64,000 bases of DNA. Origin: Streptomyces flavidovirens DSM 40150 (GTDB taxonomy: Bacteria > Actinomycetota > Actinomycetes > Streptomycetales > Streptomycetaceae). Each line of letters opens with the position of its first letter. Position 1 is the stretch's first letter. The notes below the pieces were generated by a model. It saw nothing but the letters and a program-made list of their open reading frames with translations. It was not told the origin of the DNA and did not search any database. The translations under genes and the position numbers were made by a program. This document shows positions 43,650 to 53,662 of this stretch, in pieces. Location of the stretch: positions 248,001-312,000 of the forward strand of contig NZ_AUBE01000004.1 in the NCBI RefSeq assembly GCF_000429085.1, given 5' to 3'.

Positions 43650-44444
43650 ATGCCCGACTATCACGATGATCTGCGCTTTGCCCATGTCCTCGCGGATGCC
43701 GCGGACGCCACGACGATGGAGCGCTTCAAGGCTCTGGATCTCAAGGTCGAGACCAAACCGGACATGACGCCGGTGACGGAGGCCGACAAGGCCGCCGAGG
43801 AGCTGATCCGCAGCCATCTGCACCGCGGCCGGCCGCGTGACGCCGTTCTGGGCGAGGAGTACGGGCTCCAGGGCACGGGCCCGCGCCGCTGGGTGGTCGA
43901 CCCGATCGACGGCACCAAGAACTACGTGCGCGGTGTGCCGGTCTGGGCGACGCTGATCTCACTCATGGAGGCGGGCGAGCACGGCTTCCAGCCCGTGATG
44001 GGCGTCGTGTCCGCGCCCGCGCTGGGCCGCCGCTGGTGGGCGGCGAAGGGCGCCGGAGCGTACACGGGGCGCAGCCTCACCTCGGCGACCCGCCTCCACG
44101 TCTCCAAGGTCAACGAGATCGCGAACGCGTCCTTCGCGTACTCCTCGCTCAGCGGCTGGGAGGAGCGGGGCCGACTCGACGGCTTCCTGGACCTGACCCG
44201 CGACTGCTGGCGGACGCGCGGATACGGCGACTTCTGGCCGTACATGATGGTCGCCGAAGGAGCGGTGGACATCTGCGCGGAGCCTGAGCTCTCGCTCTGG
44301 GACATGGCCGCGAACGCGATCATCGTCCAGGAGGCGGGCGGCGTCTTCACCTCCCTCGAAGGGGTGACGGGCCCTCACGGCGGCAACGCGGCGGCGTCCA
44401 ACGGCCTGCTCCACGAGGAGATGCTGAACTACCTGCGCGGCTAG
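43650..44444 (+). CDS. hisN: Histidinol-phosphatase, inositol monophosphatase family
   Basis: The 264-residue Mg-dependent phosphatase has the IMPase motifs GEEYG, WVVDPIDGTKNYVRG and LSLWDMAANAIIVQEAGG. In streptomycetes this gene encodes the HisN that dephosphorylates histidinol phosphate; the RGVP and YGDFW features support that over inositol phosphatase. The ATG at 43650 directly precedes the fold. It is away from the main his operon. Confidence 0.88.
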   Translation: MPDYHDDLRFAHVLADAADATTMERFKALDLKVETKPDMTPVTEADKAAEELIRSHLHRGRPRDAVLGEEYGLQGTGPRRWVVDPIDGTKNYVRGVPVWATLISLMEAGEHGFQPVMGVVSAPALGRRWWAAKGAGAYTGRSLTSATRLHVSKVNEIANASFAYSSLSGWEERGRLDGFLDLTRDCWRTRGYGDFWPYMMVAEGAVDICAEPELSLWDMAANAIIVQEAGGVFTSLEGVTGPHGGNAAASNGLLHEEMLNYLRG

Positions 44445-44628
44445 CGGCTGCGGCCCTCCGTGCGCCGGACACCGGCGCACGGAGGCGTGCGCTCGCCGCA
44501 AACACCCTTCCGCGCCCCCTTGTTGCCTTCCCGTCCGGCTGCCACTCTGTGAGTCCCCCCACTTGTGAACTTGTGAATCGGTTCTCGTATCGCTCGATGC
44601 CCGCTTCACCAAGGAGGTGGCTCCGTCC

Positions 44629-45042
44629 ATGCTCGTCCGTGACGCCATGAGCACGGTGGTCCTCACCATCGGCCCCGCCCACACGCTCCGCCAGGCAGCC
44701 CGTCTGATGGCGGAGCGCCGCGTCGGGGCGGCCGTCGTCCTCGACACCGACGCCGGCGGACTCGGCATTCTGACCGAACGCGACATCCTCATCTCCGTCG
44801 GGTCGGGCCAGGACCCCGACCTGGAGACGGCCGGCACCCACACCACCACCGACGTCGTCTTCGCGGCGCCGTCCTGGACGCTGGAGGACGCCGCCGACGC
44901 CATGGCGCACGGCGGCTTCCGACACCTGATCGTGCTGGACGGCCAAGGCCCCGTGGGCGTCGTCTCCGTACGCGACATCATCCGCTGCTGGGCACCCGGC
45001 CGCAGGCGGGCCCACCCGCAACCGGACGCCCTGGTGGGCTGA
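44629..45042 (+). CDS. Tandem CBS-domain protein
   Basis: The 137-residue protein is made of two CBS domains: VRDAMSTVVLTIGPAHTLRQ to LTERDILISVG, and DVVFAAPSWTLEDAADAM to VVSVRDIIRCW. Such pairs bind adenosine nucleotides and often report energy state. AAGGAGG lies 11 bases before the ATG. The partner is unknown. It is convergent with katA, with a hairpin between them. Confidence 0.88.
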   Translation: MLVRDAMSTVVLTIGPAHTLRQAARLMAERRVGAAVVLDTDAGGLGILTERDILISVGSGQDPDLETAGTHTTTDVVFAAPSWTLEDAADAMAHGGFRHLIVLDGQGPVGVVSVRDIIRCWAPGRRRAHPQPDALVG

Positions 45043-45064
45043 ACACCGGGCACTGAGCGCGAAA

Positions 45065-45098
45065 GAGGGCCGGACTCCCCTGGGGGAATCCGGCCCTC
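45065..45098. terminator. Bidirectional terminator between the CBS gene and katA
   Basis: GAGGGCCGGA at 45065-45074 pairs with TCCGGCCCTC at 45089-45098, with further internal CCCC/GGGG pairing. It lies between convergent genes and likely stops both. Confidence 0.75.
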
Positions 45099-45120
45099 CG
45101 CCTACGACAAGCGGTCCGTA

Positions 45121-46590
45121 CTAGCCGCGCAGGGCCTGGACCGCGGCTTCCAGCCGCTTGCCGAAGTCACCGTCGGCCTGACGGAAGTTGTTGACCGCGC
45201 GCTCCGCGATGTCGTCGCGCGACACCTTGGAGATGAACTGGGCCAGGTTGTCGACGAGACGGCCCTTCTCGTCCTCGGACATCAGGCGGTAGAGGTTGCC
45301 CGCCTGGACGAAGTCGTTGTCCTCGGGGTGGTTGGGGGCCTCGTGGTTGCCCGTGGCACCGGTGACCGGCACGGGCTCCCACAGCGGCCTGCCCGTCTGG
45401 GCGGGGCCGCCGAAGCTGTTGGGCTCGTAGTTCTTGGTGCCCTTGTGGCGGCCGTCGTACAGGTAGCCGTCACGCGAGTTCGTCCGCGCCTCGGTGGCGT
45501 GCGGGCGGTTCACCGGCAGGTGGTCGGCGTTGATGCCGACGCGGTAGCGGTGGGCGTCGCCGTACGCGAAGAGACGGCCCTGGAGCATCTTGTCGGGGGA
45601 CGGCCCGATGCCCGGCACGAAGTGCGCGGGGCTGAAGATCGACTGCTCGACCTCGGCGAAGATGTTCTCCGGGTTGCGGTTGAGCTCCAGCTTGCCGATC
45701 TCGATCGGCGGGTAGTCCGCGTGCGGCCAGACCTTGGTCAGGTCGAACGGGTTGAAGCGGTACGTCGCCGCCTCGGCCGCCGGCATGATCTGCACCTGCA
45801 CGGTCCAGGACGGGAACTCGCCGCGCTCGATGGCCTCGCGCAGGTCACGCTGGTGCGAGTCCGGGTCGACGCCGGAGAGGCGGTTGGCCTCGTCGGTGGT
45901 GAGGTTCTTGATGCCCTGGTCGGTCTTGAAGTGGTACTTGACCCAGAAGACCTCGCCGGCCTCGTTGTTCCACTGGTACGCGTGCGAGCCGTACCCGTTC
46001 ATGTGGCGCAGCGTCGCCGGGATGCCGCGGTCACCGAACAGCCAGGTCACCTGGTGCGTCGACTCGGGGCTCAGGCCCCAGAAGTCCCACACGTTGTCGG
46101 CTTCCTGCGAGCCGGTGTACGGGTCGCGCTTCTGGGTGTGGATGAAGTCGGGGAACTTGATGGCGTCCTTGATGAAGAAGACGGGCGTGTTGTTCCCGAC
46201 CAGGTCGTAGTTCCCCTCCTCCGTGTAGAACTTCAGCGCGAAACCGCGGGGGTCGCGCACCGCGTCCGCGGAGCCGAGGTTGCCCGCGACGGTGGAGAAG
46301 CGCAGGAAGGTCTCGGTCTTCTTGCCGACCTCGGAGAGGAACTGCGCGCGCGTCCACTGCGTGACGTCGCGGGTCACGGTGAAGGTGCCGTACGCGCCGG
46401 CGCCACGCGCGTGAACGATGCGCTCCGGGATGCGCTCACGGTTGAAGTGCGCCAGCTTTTCGAGCAGTGCCTGGTCCTGAACCAGAACGGGGCCGCCTAC
46501 GCCAGCGGTCTCGCTGTTCTGGTTGTCGGCGACCGGCGCGCCGGCCTCCGTGGTAAGCGGTCCCTGCGTCACGTGCGCCTCCTGCGTCAT
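45121..46590 (-). CDS. katA: Heme catalase (clade 3, KatA type)
   Basis: The 489-residue monofunctional catalase has the distal His in [12 protein letters not shown], the active-site Asn in VGNNTPVFF and the proximal heme ligand in [14 protein letters not shown]. Length and motifs fit small-subunit catalases. It degrades hydrogen peroxide. Divergent catR, a Fur/PerR-type repressor, starts 123 bp away. This matches the catalase-CatR pair of streptomycetes. ATG at 46590. Confidence 0.95.
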   Translation of the reverse strand: MTQEAHVTQGPLTTEAGAPVADNQNSETAGVGGPVLVQDQALLEKLAHFNRERIPERIVHARGAGAYGTFTVTRDVTQWTRAQFLSEVGKKTETFLRFSTVAGNLGSADAVRDPRGFALKFYTEEGNYDLVGNNTPVFFIKDAIKFPDFIHTQKRDPYTGSQEADNVWDFWGLSPESTHQVTWLFGDRGIPATLRHMNGYGSHAYQWNNEAGEVFWVKYHFKTDQGIKNLTTDEANRLSGVDPDSHQRDLREAIERGEFPSWTVQVQIMPAAEAATYRFNPFDLTKVWPHADYPPIEIGKLELNRNPENIFAEVEQSIFSPAHFVPGIGPSPDKMLQGRLFAYGDAHRYRVGINADHLPVNRPHATEARTNSRDGYLYDGRHKGTKNYEPNSFGGPAQTGRPLWEPVPVTGATGNHEAPNHPEDNDFVQAGNLYRLMSEDEKGRLVDNLAQFISKVSRDDIAERAVNNFRQADGDFGKRLEAAVQALRG

Positions 46591-46630
46591 ACCTGCAAGT
46601 CCTGTCCTTGGCGTTTGCCGCTCCCGATCC

Positions 46631-46648
46631 TAGAATGGACAATGTCTA
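46631..46648. promoter_or_regulatory. Candidate CatR operator
   Basis: An imperfect inverted repeat, TAGAATGGACAATGTCTA, with TAGA/TCTA outer arms lies about 40 bp upstream of katA in the katA-catR intergenic region. Fur/PerR-type boxes are similarly AT-richer palindromes. Assignment to CatR is by position. Confidence 0.45.
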
Positions 46649-46713
46649 AGTCAAGCAAACATCCAAAGTCACACCTGTTCGGGACAGAGTCCCTCCACTG
46701 TTAGGCTGGTCCC

Positions 46714-47130
46714 ATGAGTGACCTGTTGGAACGACTGCGCGGACGCGGCTGGCGTATGACCGCTCAGCGGCGCGTCGTGGCCGAAGTCCTCGACGGGGAC
46801 CACATCCACCTGACCGCCGACGAGGTGCACGCGCGCGCCGTGGCGAAGCTGCCCGAGATCTCGCGGGCGACCGTGTACAACACGCTGGGCGAGATGGTGT
46901 CCCTCGGCGAGGTGATCGAGGTGTCCACGGACCGCCGGGCGAAGCGGTACGACCCGAACGCCCACCGCCCGCATCAGCATCTGGTGTGCGCGCGGTGCGG
47001 CGCCATACGCGACGTACACCCGGTCGGCAATCCGCTCTCGGACCTGCCGGACTCCGAGCGCTTCGGCTTCACGATCTCGGACGTAGAGGTGACCTACCGG
47101 GGCACGTGCCCCAACTGCGCCTCCGCCTGA
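46714..47130 (+). CDS. catR: Fur/PerR-family peroxide-responsive repressor CatR
   Basis: The 138-residue protein has a winged helix (RMTAQRRVVAEVL, LPEISRATVYNTLGEMV) and a metal-binding C-terminal domain with HRPHQHLVCARCGAIRD and CPNC, two CxxC pairs for structural zinc. The PerR-like regulatory site includes His residues of HRPHQH and an Asp. It is divergent from katA, which it should repress until peroxide oxidises it. ATG at 46714. Confidence 0.9.
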   Translation: MSDLLERLRGRGWRMTAQRRVVAEVLDGDHIHLTADEVHARAVAKLPEISRATVYNTLGEMVSLGEVIEVSTDRRAKRYDPNAHRPHQHLVCARCGAIRDVHPVGNPLSDLPDSERFGFTISDVEVTYRGTCPNCASA

Positions 47131-47146
47131 CACCGCCCCGCACCGC

Positions 47147-47187
47147 GTGAAGGGCCCGGCACCGGATTCCGGTGCCGGGCCCTTCAC
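47147..47187 (+). terminator. Strong terminator after catR
   Basis: A perfect 19-bp stem, GTGAAGGGCCCGGCACCGG with its complement, closes a three-base loop 17 bp after catR. It is followed by the terminator of the convergent tRNA. Confidence 0.85.
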
Positions 47188-47226
47188 GCACGTACAGGTG
47201 CGCGCGCCTGTGTCCGTATACGACGA

Positions 47227-47258
47227 AGGCCCGGATCTCTTTCGAGATCCGGGCCTTC
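47227..47258. terminator. Terminator after tRNA-fMet copy 1
   Basis: AGGCCCGGATCTC pairs with GAGATCCGGGCCT across TTTC. The same hairpin is found after the second initiator tRNA at 49837-49868, so the terminator was copied with the tRNA. Confidence 0.85.
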
Positions 47259-47272
47259 GGCTACTTCTTCAG

Positions 47273-47346
47273 TAGCGGGGACAGGATTTGAACCTGCGAC
47301 CTCTGGGTTATGAGCCCAGCGAGCTACCGAGCTGCTCCACCCCGCG
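47273..47346 (-). tRNA. Initiator tRNA-fMet (CAT), copy 1
   Basis: The reverse complement folds as a 74-nt tRNA with anticodon CAT in loop CTCATAA. The initiator marks are three GC pairs in the anticodon stem (GGG/CCC) and an unpaired C1 at the acceptor end. The T arm reads GCAGGTTCAAATCCTGT. CCA is not encoded. A second copy with the same sequence is at 49884. Confidence 0.95.
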
Positions 47347-47444
47347 TCGGTAAACACGACTGTACGTCGCACCACCGACCAGCGCAAATCCGTTCCCGTA
47401 CGCGGTGAAGAAACGATCCGCCGGCACCCTCTGCCCCACGCGGT

Positions 47445-49670
47445 CTACGCGGTGAGCTCCTGGTGCAGCGCCTCGCGCAGGCGCGCCGCGCGCTCGGCGA
47501 CCTCGGCCGGTCCGAGCTCGACGGCCCGCGCGCACCACCGCTCGCCCTCGTCCAGCTCGCCGTGGCGGGCGGCGAGCAGCGCGAGGCGCAGCGCGGCGCG
47601 GCCGTGGCCCGCATGCGCGGCGCGGGACCACCACAGGGCGGCCTCCGGCTCGCTGCCCTCGCGGGCCAGCAGCAGACCGAGGTTGAAGGCGCCGTTGCGG
47701 CTGCCCGCCTCGGCGGCCTCCCGGTACCAGCGCGCGGCGCCCTCCAGGTCGCCCCGGCCGGCGGCGAGCATGCCGACGCGCACCTGCGCGCGGCGGTGGC
47801 CCTGCTCGGCGGCCCGCTCGTACCACTCCTCGCACTCGGTCTTCTCGTTCAGCGTCTCGCCGAGCCCGGGCGGGCCGGCGGGGGCTTGCCTGCGGTCGAG
47901 CAGCGTGGCGAGGCGGAAGGCCGCCTCGGCGCTGCCGCTGCCCGCGGCGCAGCGCAGATGCCGCTCGGCGTCCTGCTCCTCGCCGTCGCGCAGCAGGGCG
48001 ATGCCGACCTGGAGTGCGGCCTCCGTGTGCCCGGCGGCGGCGGCGCGCTCGTACCAGACGAAGGCCGTACGGTCGTCGTCGCGACCCGCGTAGAGGATGC
48101 CGAGATTGAAGGCGGCGTCGACGCTGCCGGCCTCGGCGGCCTTGGAGAACCAGGGCTCGGCGCCGGCCGCGTCGCCGCCCTGGAGCAGCAGGACGGCGAG
48201 CGCGTTGGCGGCCTCGCGGTGGCCCGCGTAGGCGGCGCGGCGGTACCACTGGTCGGCCTGGGCGGTACGCCCCTGGGCGGCGCAGAGGAGCCCGAGGTTG
48301 TACGCGCCGTTCACGTCACCGGCGTCGAGGGCGGCGCGGTACCAGCGCTCGGCGGTCTGCTGCTCACCGCGCGCGGCGTGCAGAGCGCCCAGCGCGTTGG
48401 CCGCGTTGCCGTCGCCGTCCTGGGCGGCGCGCAGCCACCACACGGCGGCGCTCTCCTCGTCACCGGCGTCGCGCAGCAGGAAGCCCAGCGCGCACGCGGC
48501 CCGGGCCTCGCCGTCCTTGGCGGAGGTGAGGTACCAGCGGCCGGCCTCCTTGAGTTCGCCGCGCTCCTCCAGGATGGCGCCGAGGTGCAGGGCGGCACGC
48601 CGGTGCCCGCGCGCGGCGGCCTGCCGGTACCACTGCTCGGCCTCCACGGCAGGAGGCACCGTCCCGGCACCGGTCCCCGAGTGCCGGGTCCCCGTGCTGT
48701 GCTGCCCGGCGCCGGTACGACGGCTTCCGCTCCCCACGGCGTGACGCGTACCGGTGCCGGCCCCCGGACCCGCACCAACCGGCTCAGTGTCCACAGGAGC
48801 CCGGCGCGTCCCTGTGACCGGGCCCGTACCACCGGACTCCCCGGCAACCGGTCCAGTGCCCGTAGGGGAGCCGTCGCCGGCCCCCCCGTATCCCGCGTAA
48901 CGCGTGCCCGAGGAGCCGAGACCGGAGCCGGTGCCGGTGCCGTGGCCGGTACCCGCCACCGCACCGGCACCGGGGAGGCGGGTACCCGTGTCGAAGTCGA
49001 GGTGGCCACGGCCCCTGACGGCACCGGTGCGGGATCCGGAGCCGCCGGCCACGCCGCCGCCGGCCATCCCGGCGGCGGCCACGCCGGTTCGCGCCTCGGC
49101 GGCGGCGCGGCGGTCCAGCGTGCGGGCCAGGCGGTACGCCGCTTCGCGGTGCCCCTGCTCGGCGGCGGCGCGCAGCCACCGCTCGGCGCCCACGTCGCTG
49201 CGGTGTTCCAGGAGGTCGGCGAGGGCGTAGGCCCCCAGGGCGTGCCCCTGCTCGGCGGACTGGCGCAGCCAGTACTCGGCGGCGGGCTCGTCGCCGCGCT
49301 CCCGGTAGTGGCGGCCGAGCGCGTGCGCGGCGGCCGCGGACCCGGCCACGGCGGCGATGCGCCACCAGCCGGCCGCCTCGTCGGCGTATCCGCGCTGGTG
49401 GAGGAGAACACCAAGATTGTTCGCGGCGGCGCGGTCGCCGTCGGCGGTCGCGGCGCGCAGGTGCGGCTCGGCGCCGTCGAGGTCGCCGCGGCGCAGCAGC
49501 AGCGAGCCGAGCACGCTCATGGACTCCGTGTCGCCGTTCTCAGCGGCGCGGCGGTGCCTCGCCTCGGTCTCGTCCTCGGCGGTATCCACGGTGTCAACAG
49601 CGTGCTCCTGGTGTCGCTGCACAAACCGCCCTGTCTCCAACAGAGTTGCCCTGTCCCCCATAAAAGCCAT
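47445..49670 (-). CDS. Large Sel1/TPR-repeat protein
   Basis: The 741-residue protein is built of Sel1-like repeats of about 36 residues. One block of about four lies at residues 45-185 and a second, longer block at about 335-725 (for example AEQWYRQAAARGHRRAALHL). The blocks are split by a disordered linker of about 150 residues, rich in Gly/Thr (GTGHGTGTGSGLGSSGTR). No signal peptide or catalytic domain is seen, so a scaffold role is likely. ATG at 49670; a second ATG three codons later is possible. It lies between two initiator tRNA copies. Confidence 0.85.
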   Translation of the reverse strand: MAFMGDRATLLETGRFVQRHQEHAVDTVDTAEDETEARHRRAAENGDTESMSVLGSLLLRRGDLDGAEPHLRAATADGDRAAANNLGVLLHQRGYADEAAGWWRIAAVAGSAAAAHALGRHYRERGDEPAAEYWLRQSAEQGHALGAYALADLLEHRSDVGAERWLRAAAEQGHREAAYRLARTLDRRAAAEARTGVAAAGMAGGGVAGGSGSRTGAVRGRGHLDFDTGTRLPGAGAVAGTGHGTGTGSGLGSSGTRYAGYGGAGDGSPTGTGPVAGESGGTGPVTGTRRAPVDTEPVGAGPGAGTGTRHAVGSGSRRTGAGQHSTGTRHSGTGAGTVPPAVEAEQWYRQAAARGHRRAALHLGAILEERGELKEAGRWYLTSAKDGEARAACALGFLLRDAGDEESAAVWWLRAAQDGDGNAANALGALHAARGEQQTAERWYRAALDAGDVNGAYNLGLLCAAQGRTAQADQWYRRAAYAGHREAANALAVLLLQGGDAAGAEPWFSKAAEAGSVDAAFNLGILYAGRDDDRTAFVWYERAAAAGHTEAALQVGIALLRDGEEQDAERHLRCAAGSGSAEAAFRLATLLDRRQAPAGPPGLGETLNEKTECEEWYERAAEQGHRRAQVRVGMLAAGRGDLEGAARWYREAAEAGSRNGAFNLGLLLAREGSEPEAALWWSRAAHAGHGRAALRLALLAARHGELDEGERWCARAVELGPAEVAERAARLREALHQELTA

Positions 49671-49836
49671 CGTCGCACCACCCGCAACCCGCGTACACCT
49701 GGTATACCGCAGCCAGTGAGGTCACTTCAGCGTTTTGTCGACATGCCCACAGAGAGACACTCCAAACGCCTAATCCCCAACTCCGCCCCCCAGAACGACG
49801 CTTCGCACGGGCGCGCGAGCATCCGCGCGCACAACA

Positions 49837-49868
49837 AAGGCCCGGATCTCTTTCGAGATCCGGGCCCT
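49837..49868. terminator. Terminator after tRNA-fMet copy 2
   Basis: AGGCCCGGATCTC with GAGATCCGGGCCC across TTTC forms the same hairpin as after copy 1, differing only at the last base of the arm. Confidence 0.85.
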
Positions 49869-49883
49869 CGTCTTCTTCTTCAG

Positions 49884-49957
49884 TAGCGGGGACAGGATTT
49901 GAACCTGCGACCTCTGGGTTATGAGCCCAGCGAGCTACCGAGCTGCTCCACCCCGCG
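49884..49957 (-). tRNA. Initiator tRNA-fMet (CAT), copy 2
   Basis: The 74 bases appear identical to copy 1 at 47273-47346, including the CAT anticodon, GGG/CCC anticodon stem and unpaired C1. It is 41 bp from the stop of the UPF0182 gene on the same strand. Confidence 0.95.
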
Positions 49958-49999
49958 CCGTTGTGTTCAAACAGTACCACGGCGCGGGGATGTCCCAGC

Positions 50000-52921
50000 T
50001 CAGCTGCCCTTCTGGTCGCCCTTCTCGTCCTGCCCGGCCTGCTTGCCCTCGGCGCCGGGCGTGGCCGGCGTCTCGGTCCTGGCCTCCGCGTCGGCGGCCC
50101 GCTGCAGCGCGTCCTGGAGCTTCTCCTGCGCCTCGCCGTACGCGGTCCAGTCCTGCTGCTTCAGCGCCTCCTCGCCCTCGTCGTACGCCTTCTGGGCGTC
50201 CTCGATGGCCTTCTGGAGCGACACGTCGCCGTCGGACGGCGGCCTGGTGGTGTCGTCGTCACCGTCGCCCGGCGGTGGCGGCGTTTCGCCCTCCTCGCCG
50301 AAGACGGCGTTCAGCGCCTCACCGAGCGTGTTCTTGAAGACGGTCTCCCTGCCGTACGAGACGGCGACCTTCTTCAGGAGCGGATAGGCGTTGTTGCCCT
50401 GGGCGTACACCGGCTCGACGTACAGGAAGCCGTCGTTCAGCGGGATCGTCAGCAGGTTGCCGTACTCGATGTCCGAGTTGGCGCCCTTCATGTTCCTGAC
50501 GAACTCGGCGACTTCGGCATTGCTGTTGAGCCGGTTCTGCACCTGCTGCGGTCCAGGGACGTCGCCCGTGACTCTCAGGAGCCTTATCGTGCCGTAGTCC
50601 TTGCTCGACGCGTCGGCGTCGACCGCCATGAACGCTCCCAGGTTCGGGCGCCCGTTGGGGGTGAAGGTCGTCGTCAGCGAGAACTTCCGGTCCTGCTCCT
50701 GCGGCATCTTCAGGCTCAGGTAGTACGGCGGTACGGAGCTCTTCTCGCCCGTCGTCGGGTCGTCCGGCACCTGCCACGCGTCACTGCCGCTGTAGAACTG
50801 CGACGGGCTCTCGACGTGGTAGCGGGTGAGCAGCTCGCGCTGCACCTTGAAGAGGTCCTGCGGGTAGCGCAGGTGCTCCATCAGCGCCGGGGCGATGTCG
50901 CCCTTGGGCTTCACCGTGTCCGGGAACGCCTTCATCCAGGTCTTCAGCACCGGGTCCTTGGTGTCCCACTGGTACAGCTGGACCGTGCCGTCGTACGCGT
51001 CGACGGTGGCCTTCACCGAGTTGCGGATGTAGTTGACCTGGTTCTGCTGGGCGATCACCGCGCGCTGGCTGTCGGTCTGCGACAGCGAGTCGGCCGTCGT
51101 GTCCCCCAGCGTCGTACGCGAGGCGTAGGGGTAGCCGTTGGTGGTGGTGTACGCGTCGACGATCCACTGGACCCGCCCGTTGACGACCGCCGGGTAGGCG
51201 TCGCCGTCGAGGGACAGCCACGGCGCGACCGCCTCGACGCGCTCCTTGGGCGTGCGGTTGTAGAGGATCCGCGAGCCCTCGCCGATGGCTCCCGAGTAGA
51301 GGATCTGCGGCTCACTGAAGGCCACGGCGTACGCGGCGCGGTTCAGCGCGTTCGACAGATTGACGCCGCTCTTGCCCTTGTAGCTGGTGGTCTTGGTGGG
51401 CTCGCCGTTCTTCTCGTAGTCGAGCTCCTTCTGCGGGCCGCCCACGATCGAGTACTGCTCGGTCTTCTCGCCGTAGTAGATCCGCTGCTCGTACTTGCCG
51501 AGCATGCCCTGGGACGGCAGGCCGGACTCGGTGAAGTCCGGGGCGCCCTCGGTGTCCGGCTTGACCGCCGTGCCCTTGGCCGCGACCACGCCGTATCCGT
51601 GGGTGTACGTGAAGTGGTCGTTGATCCAGTTCCGCTTGGGGATGCCCTGGAGGTCGAGCTCGCGCAGACCGACGACCGTGTCCTGGCCCTTGTACCGGTC
51701 CACGTCCAGCGTCGCGGGGAACTGGTAGTACTTGCGCTCCTGCTGGAGCTGGTCGAAGGTCGGCGGGACGACGTTCGGGTCGATCAGCCGGTAGCTGGCC
51801 GCCGTGTCGGCGTCCTTGCGCAGCCGGGCGTTGTCCTTGCTGTCGCCGACGCCCTGGTAGTCGTCCACCTTCGCGTCATCGATGTCGTACGCCTTACGCG
51901 TCGCGTCGATGTTCTTCTTGATGTACGGCGCTTCCTTGGCCTGCTCGTTCGGCTGGACCTGGAACTTCTGCACGATCGCCGGGTAGAGCCCGCCGATGAG
52001 GATCGCCGAGAGCACCATCAGGCCGAAGCCGATGACGGGCAGCTGCCAGGTGCGGCGCCACAGCGTCGCGAAGAACAGCAGCGCGCAGATGACGGCGATG
52101 CAGAAGAGGATCGTCTTCGCCGGGAGGTAGGCGTTGGCGTCGACGTACCGCAGACCGGCCCAGTTGCCCGTGGCCTTGAAGTCGCTGGACTTGACCGCGA
52201 GGCCGTACCGGTCGAGCCAGTACGCGACGGCCTTCAGCGCCACGAAGAGGCCGAGCAGCACCGACAGGTGTCCGGTCGCCGCGGCGGTGGCCCGCGCGCC
52301 CGGACTGGTGATCCGCAGGCCGCCGTACAGGTAGTGCACCATCGCGGCGGCGATCAGGGAGAGCACGGTGGCCGCGAAGCCGAAGCCGAGCAGGAAGCGG
52401 TACCAGGGCAGGTCGAACGCGAAGAACGACACGTCGAGCTGGAACTGCGGGTCCTTCTGGCCGAAGGGCACGCCGTTGACCCACATGAGCCAGGTACGCC
52501 ACTGCCCGGAAGCGGAGGCTCCGGCGATCAGCCCGACCAGAGTGGTGACCGCGAGGAGCACCCACTTCTTGTACGGGGCGATGCCCATCCGGTAGCGGTC
52601 CAGGTTCTGCTGCTCCAGCGACATCGCGCTCAGCGGCGGCCTGAGCCGGTGCGCGAGCCAGATGTTCACGCCGACGGCCAGGGCCATCAGCAGGCCGAAG
52701 ACGGCGAAGAGGCCGATCTTGGTCCACAGGGTGGTGGTGAAAACGGACGAATATCTGACCGAGCGGTACCAGAGCCAGTCCGTCCAGAACCCGGCGAACA
52801 TGACGAAAGCCATGGCCAGGACGGCCAGAACGCCCAATGTCATCAGCAGGGTACGGACACGCCGGGACGGGCGGCCGACTCTGATCCGTGGCCCTGTCGG
52901 GCCTCCGCCGCGGTCCGGCAT
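50000..52921 (-). CDS. UPF0182-family membrane protein
   Basis: The 973-residue protein has a cytoplasmic N-terminus ([20 protein letters not shown]) and about seven membrane helices within the first 320 residues. A large extracytoplasmic domain follows, and then a C-terminal acidic, coiled-coil-like tail with Asp/Glu/Lys/Gln ([20 protein letters not shown]). UPF0182 proteins are nearly universal in actinobacteria, but their function is unknown. The ATG at 52921 begins the conserved MPDRGG segment; a GTG seven codons upstream is an alternative. Confidence 0.88.
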   Translation of the reverse strand: MPDRGGGPTGPRIRVGRPSRRVRTLLMTLGVLAVLAMAFVMFAGFWTDWLWYRSVRYSSVFTTTLWTKIGLFAVFGLLMALAVGVNIWLAHRLRPPLSAMSLEQQNLDRYRMGIAPYKKWVLLAVTTLVGLIAGASASGQWRTWLMWVNGVPFGQKDPQFQLDVSFFAFDLPWYRFLLGFGFAATVLSLIAAAMVHYLYGGLRITSPGARATAAATGHLSVLLGLFVALKAVAYWLDRYGLAVKSSDFKATGNWAGLRYVDANAYLPAKTILFCIAVICALLFFATLWRRTWQLPVIGFGLMVLSAILIGGLYPAIVQKFQVQPNEQAKEAPYIKKNIDATRKAYDIDDAKVDDYQGVGDSKDNARLRKDADTAASYRLIDPNVVPPTFDQLQQERKYYQFPATLDVDRYKGQDTVVGLRELDLQGIPKRNWINDHFTYTHGYGVVAAKGTAVKPDTEGAPDFTESGLPSQGMLGKYEQRIYYGEKTEQYSIVGGPQKELDYEKNGEPTKTTSYKGKSGVNLSNALNRAAYAVAFSEPQILYSGAIGEGSRILYNRTPKERVEAVAPWLSLDGDAYPAVVNGRVQWIVDAYTTTNGYPYASRTTLGDTTADSLSQTDSQRAVIAQQNQVNYIRNSVKATVDAYDGTVQLYQWDTKDPVLKTWMKAFPDTVKPKGDIAPALMEHLRYPQDLFKVQRELLTRYHVESPSQFYSGSDAWQVPDDPTTGEKSSVPPYYLSLKMPQEQDRKFSLTTTFTPNGRPNLGAFMAVDADASSKDYGTIRLLRVTGDVPGPQQVQNRLNSNAEVAEFVRNMKGANSDIEYGNLLTIPLNDGFLYVEPVYAQGNNAYPLLKKVAVSYGRETVFKNTLGEALNAVFGEEGETPPPPGDGDDDTTRPPSDGDVSLQKAIEDAQKAYDEGEEALKQQDWTAYGEAQEKLQDALQRAADAEARTETPATPGAEGKQAGQDEKGDQKGS

Positions 52922-53048
52922 CTGGAAAGCCAAGGTGCGCACCTCGAAAGTTCGCTGTCGTAGGAGCAGGCTCCGCGATCGTAGAGCCCACTCATGCAAC
53001 TTACTGAAGCTTTACTCAGTTCCCGCTTTGGGGTCCGAAGGAGGCAGG

Positions 53049-53615
53049 ATGTCGACCATGTCCAACGTTTCCCCCTCCGGGCCCCCCATGGCCACGAGCC
53101 CGCTCACCCGCGCCGTGCTCGAAATCGACGAATACACCGCCGGTCTCGGCTGGGACCAGCCCGCGAGGCTGTTCGCCCTCGTCGACACCGCCCAGCTGCG
53201 TGCCCAGGAGCCGGGCCTCGCCGCCCAGCTCGGTCTCGCCGAGGGCGAGGCGGCAGCCACGCTCACCCCTGTCGAACAGGAGGAGATCCCGCCGGGCACC
53301 GCGCTCGACGAGTTCCTCGCGACGATCGCCTGGCCCGACGCGGTGGCCGGCTGCGCGCTGACGGTGGAGCGGCTGATGCTTCCGCCGTCCGCCGAGGCGT
53401 CCGTACCCGAGGGCATGAACGAGGCCGAGCTGGCGAAGTGGGTCGCGAAGCACCCCGACCGCCAGGAGGTCCGTATGACGGTGGCCGTGCTGCGCAACGG
53501 CGTACGCGAGTCCGCGCTGCGGCTGCGGGAGAAGGACTCCCCGACCGAGGTGCTCACCGGCGCCATGCTCGTTCCGGGGCTGGCCGAGGCACTGGCCGCG
53601 ACCTTCGAGGCGTAG
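53049..53615 (+). CDS. PPA1309-family protein
   Basis: The 188-residue soluble protein has the actinobacterial PPA1309 pattern: AVLEIDEYTAGLGWDQPARLF, an Ala/Glu-rich middle, IAWPDAVAGCALTVERLMLP and HPDRQEVRMTVAVLRNGVRE. Function is unknown. GAAGGAGG lies just before the ATG at 53049. It is divergent from UPF0182 and convergent with the PDZ-Lon protease, an arrangement common in streptomycetes. Confidence 0.85.
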   Translation: MSTMSNVSPSGPPMATSPLTRAVLEIDEYTAGLGWDQPARLFALVDTAQLRAQEPGLAAQLGLAEGEAAATLTPVEQEEIPPGTALDEFLATIAWPDAVAGCALTVERLMLPPSAEASVPEGMNEAELAKWVAKHPDRQEVRMTVAVLRNGVRESALRLREKDSPTEVLTGAMLVPGLAEALAATFEA

Positions 53616-53662
53616 GCCCCGGATCCGGTGGGGGCACGGTCGCCGGTGGCCGGCTGCCGGCG

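Noticed and set aside
47463..49886. 807-codon plus-strand frame opposite the Sel1 gene
   Set aside because: The opposite strand has clear Sel1 repeats with a standard start. This frame is Gly/Arg/Ala-rich without any domain and runs through the tRNA.
49594..49980. Open frame reading through tRNA-fMet, including WSSSVARWAHNPEVAGSNPV
   Set aside because: This peptide is the translation of the initiator tRNA and its flank; the same string appears antisense at the other tRNA copy (47184-47387). It is a known type of false gene.
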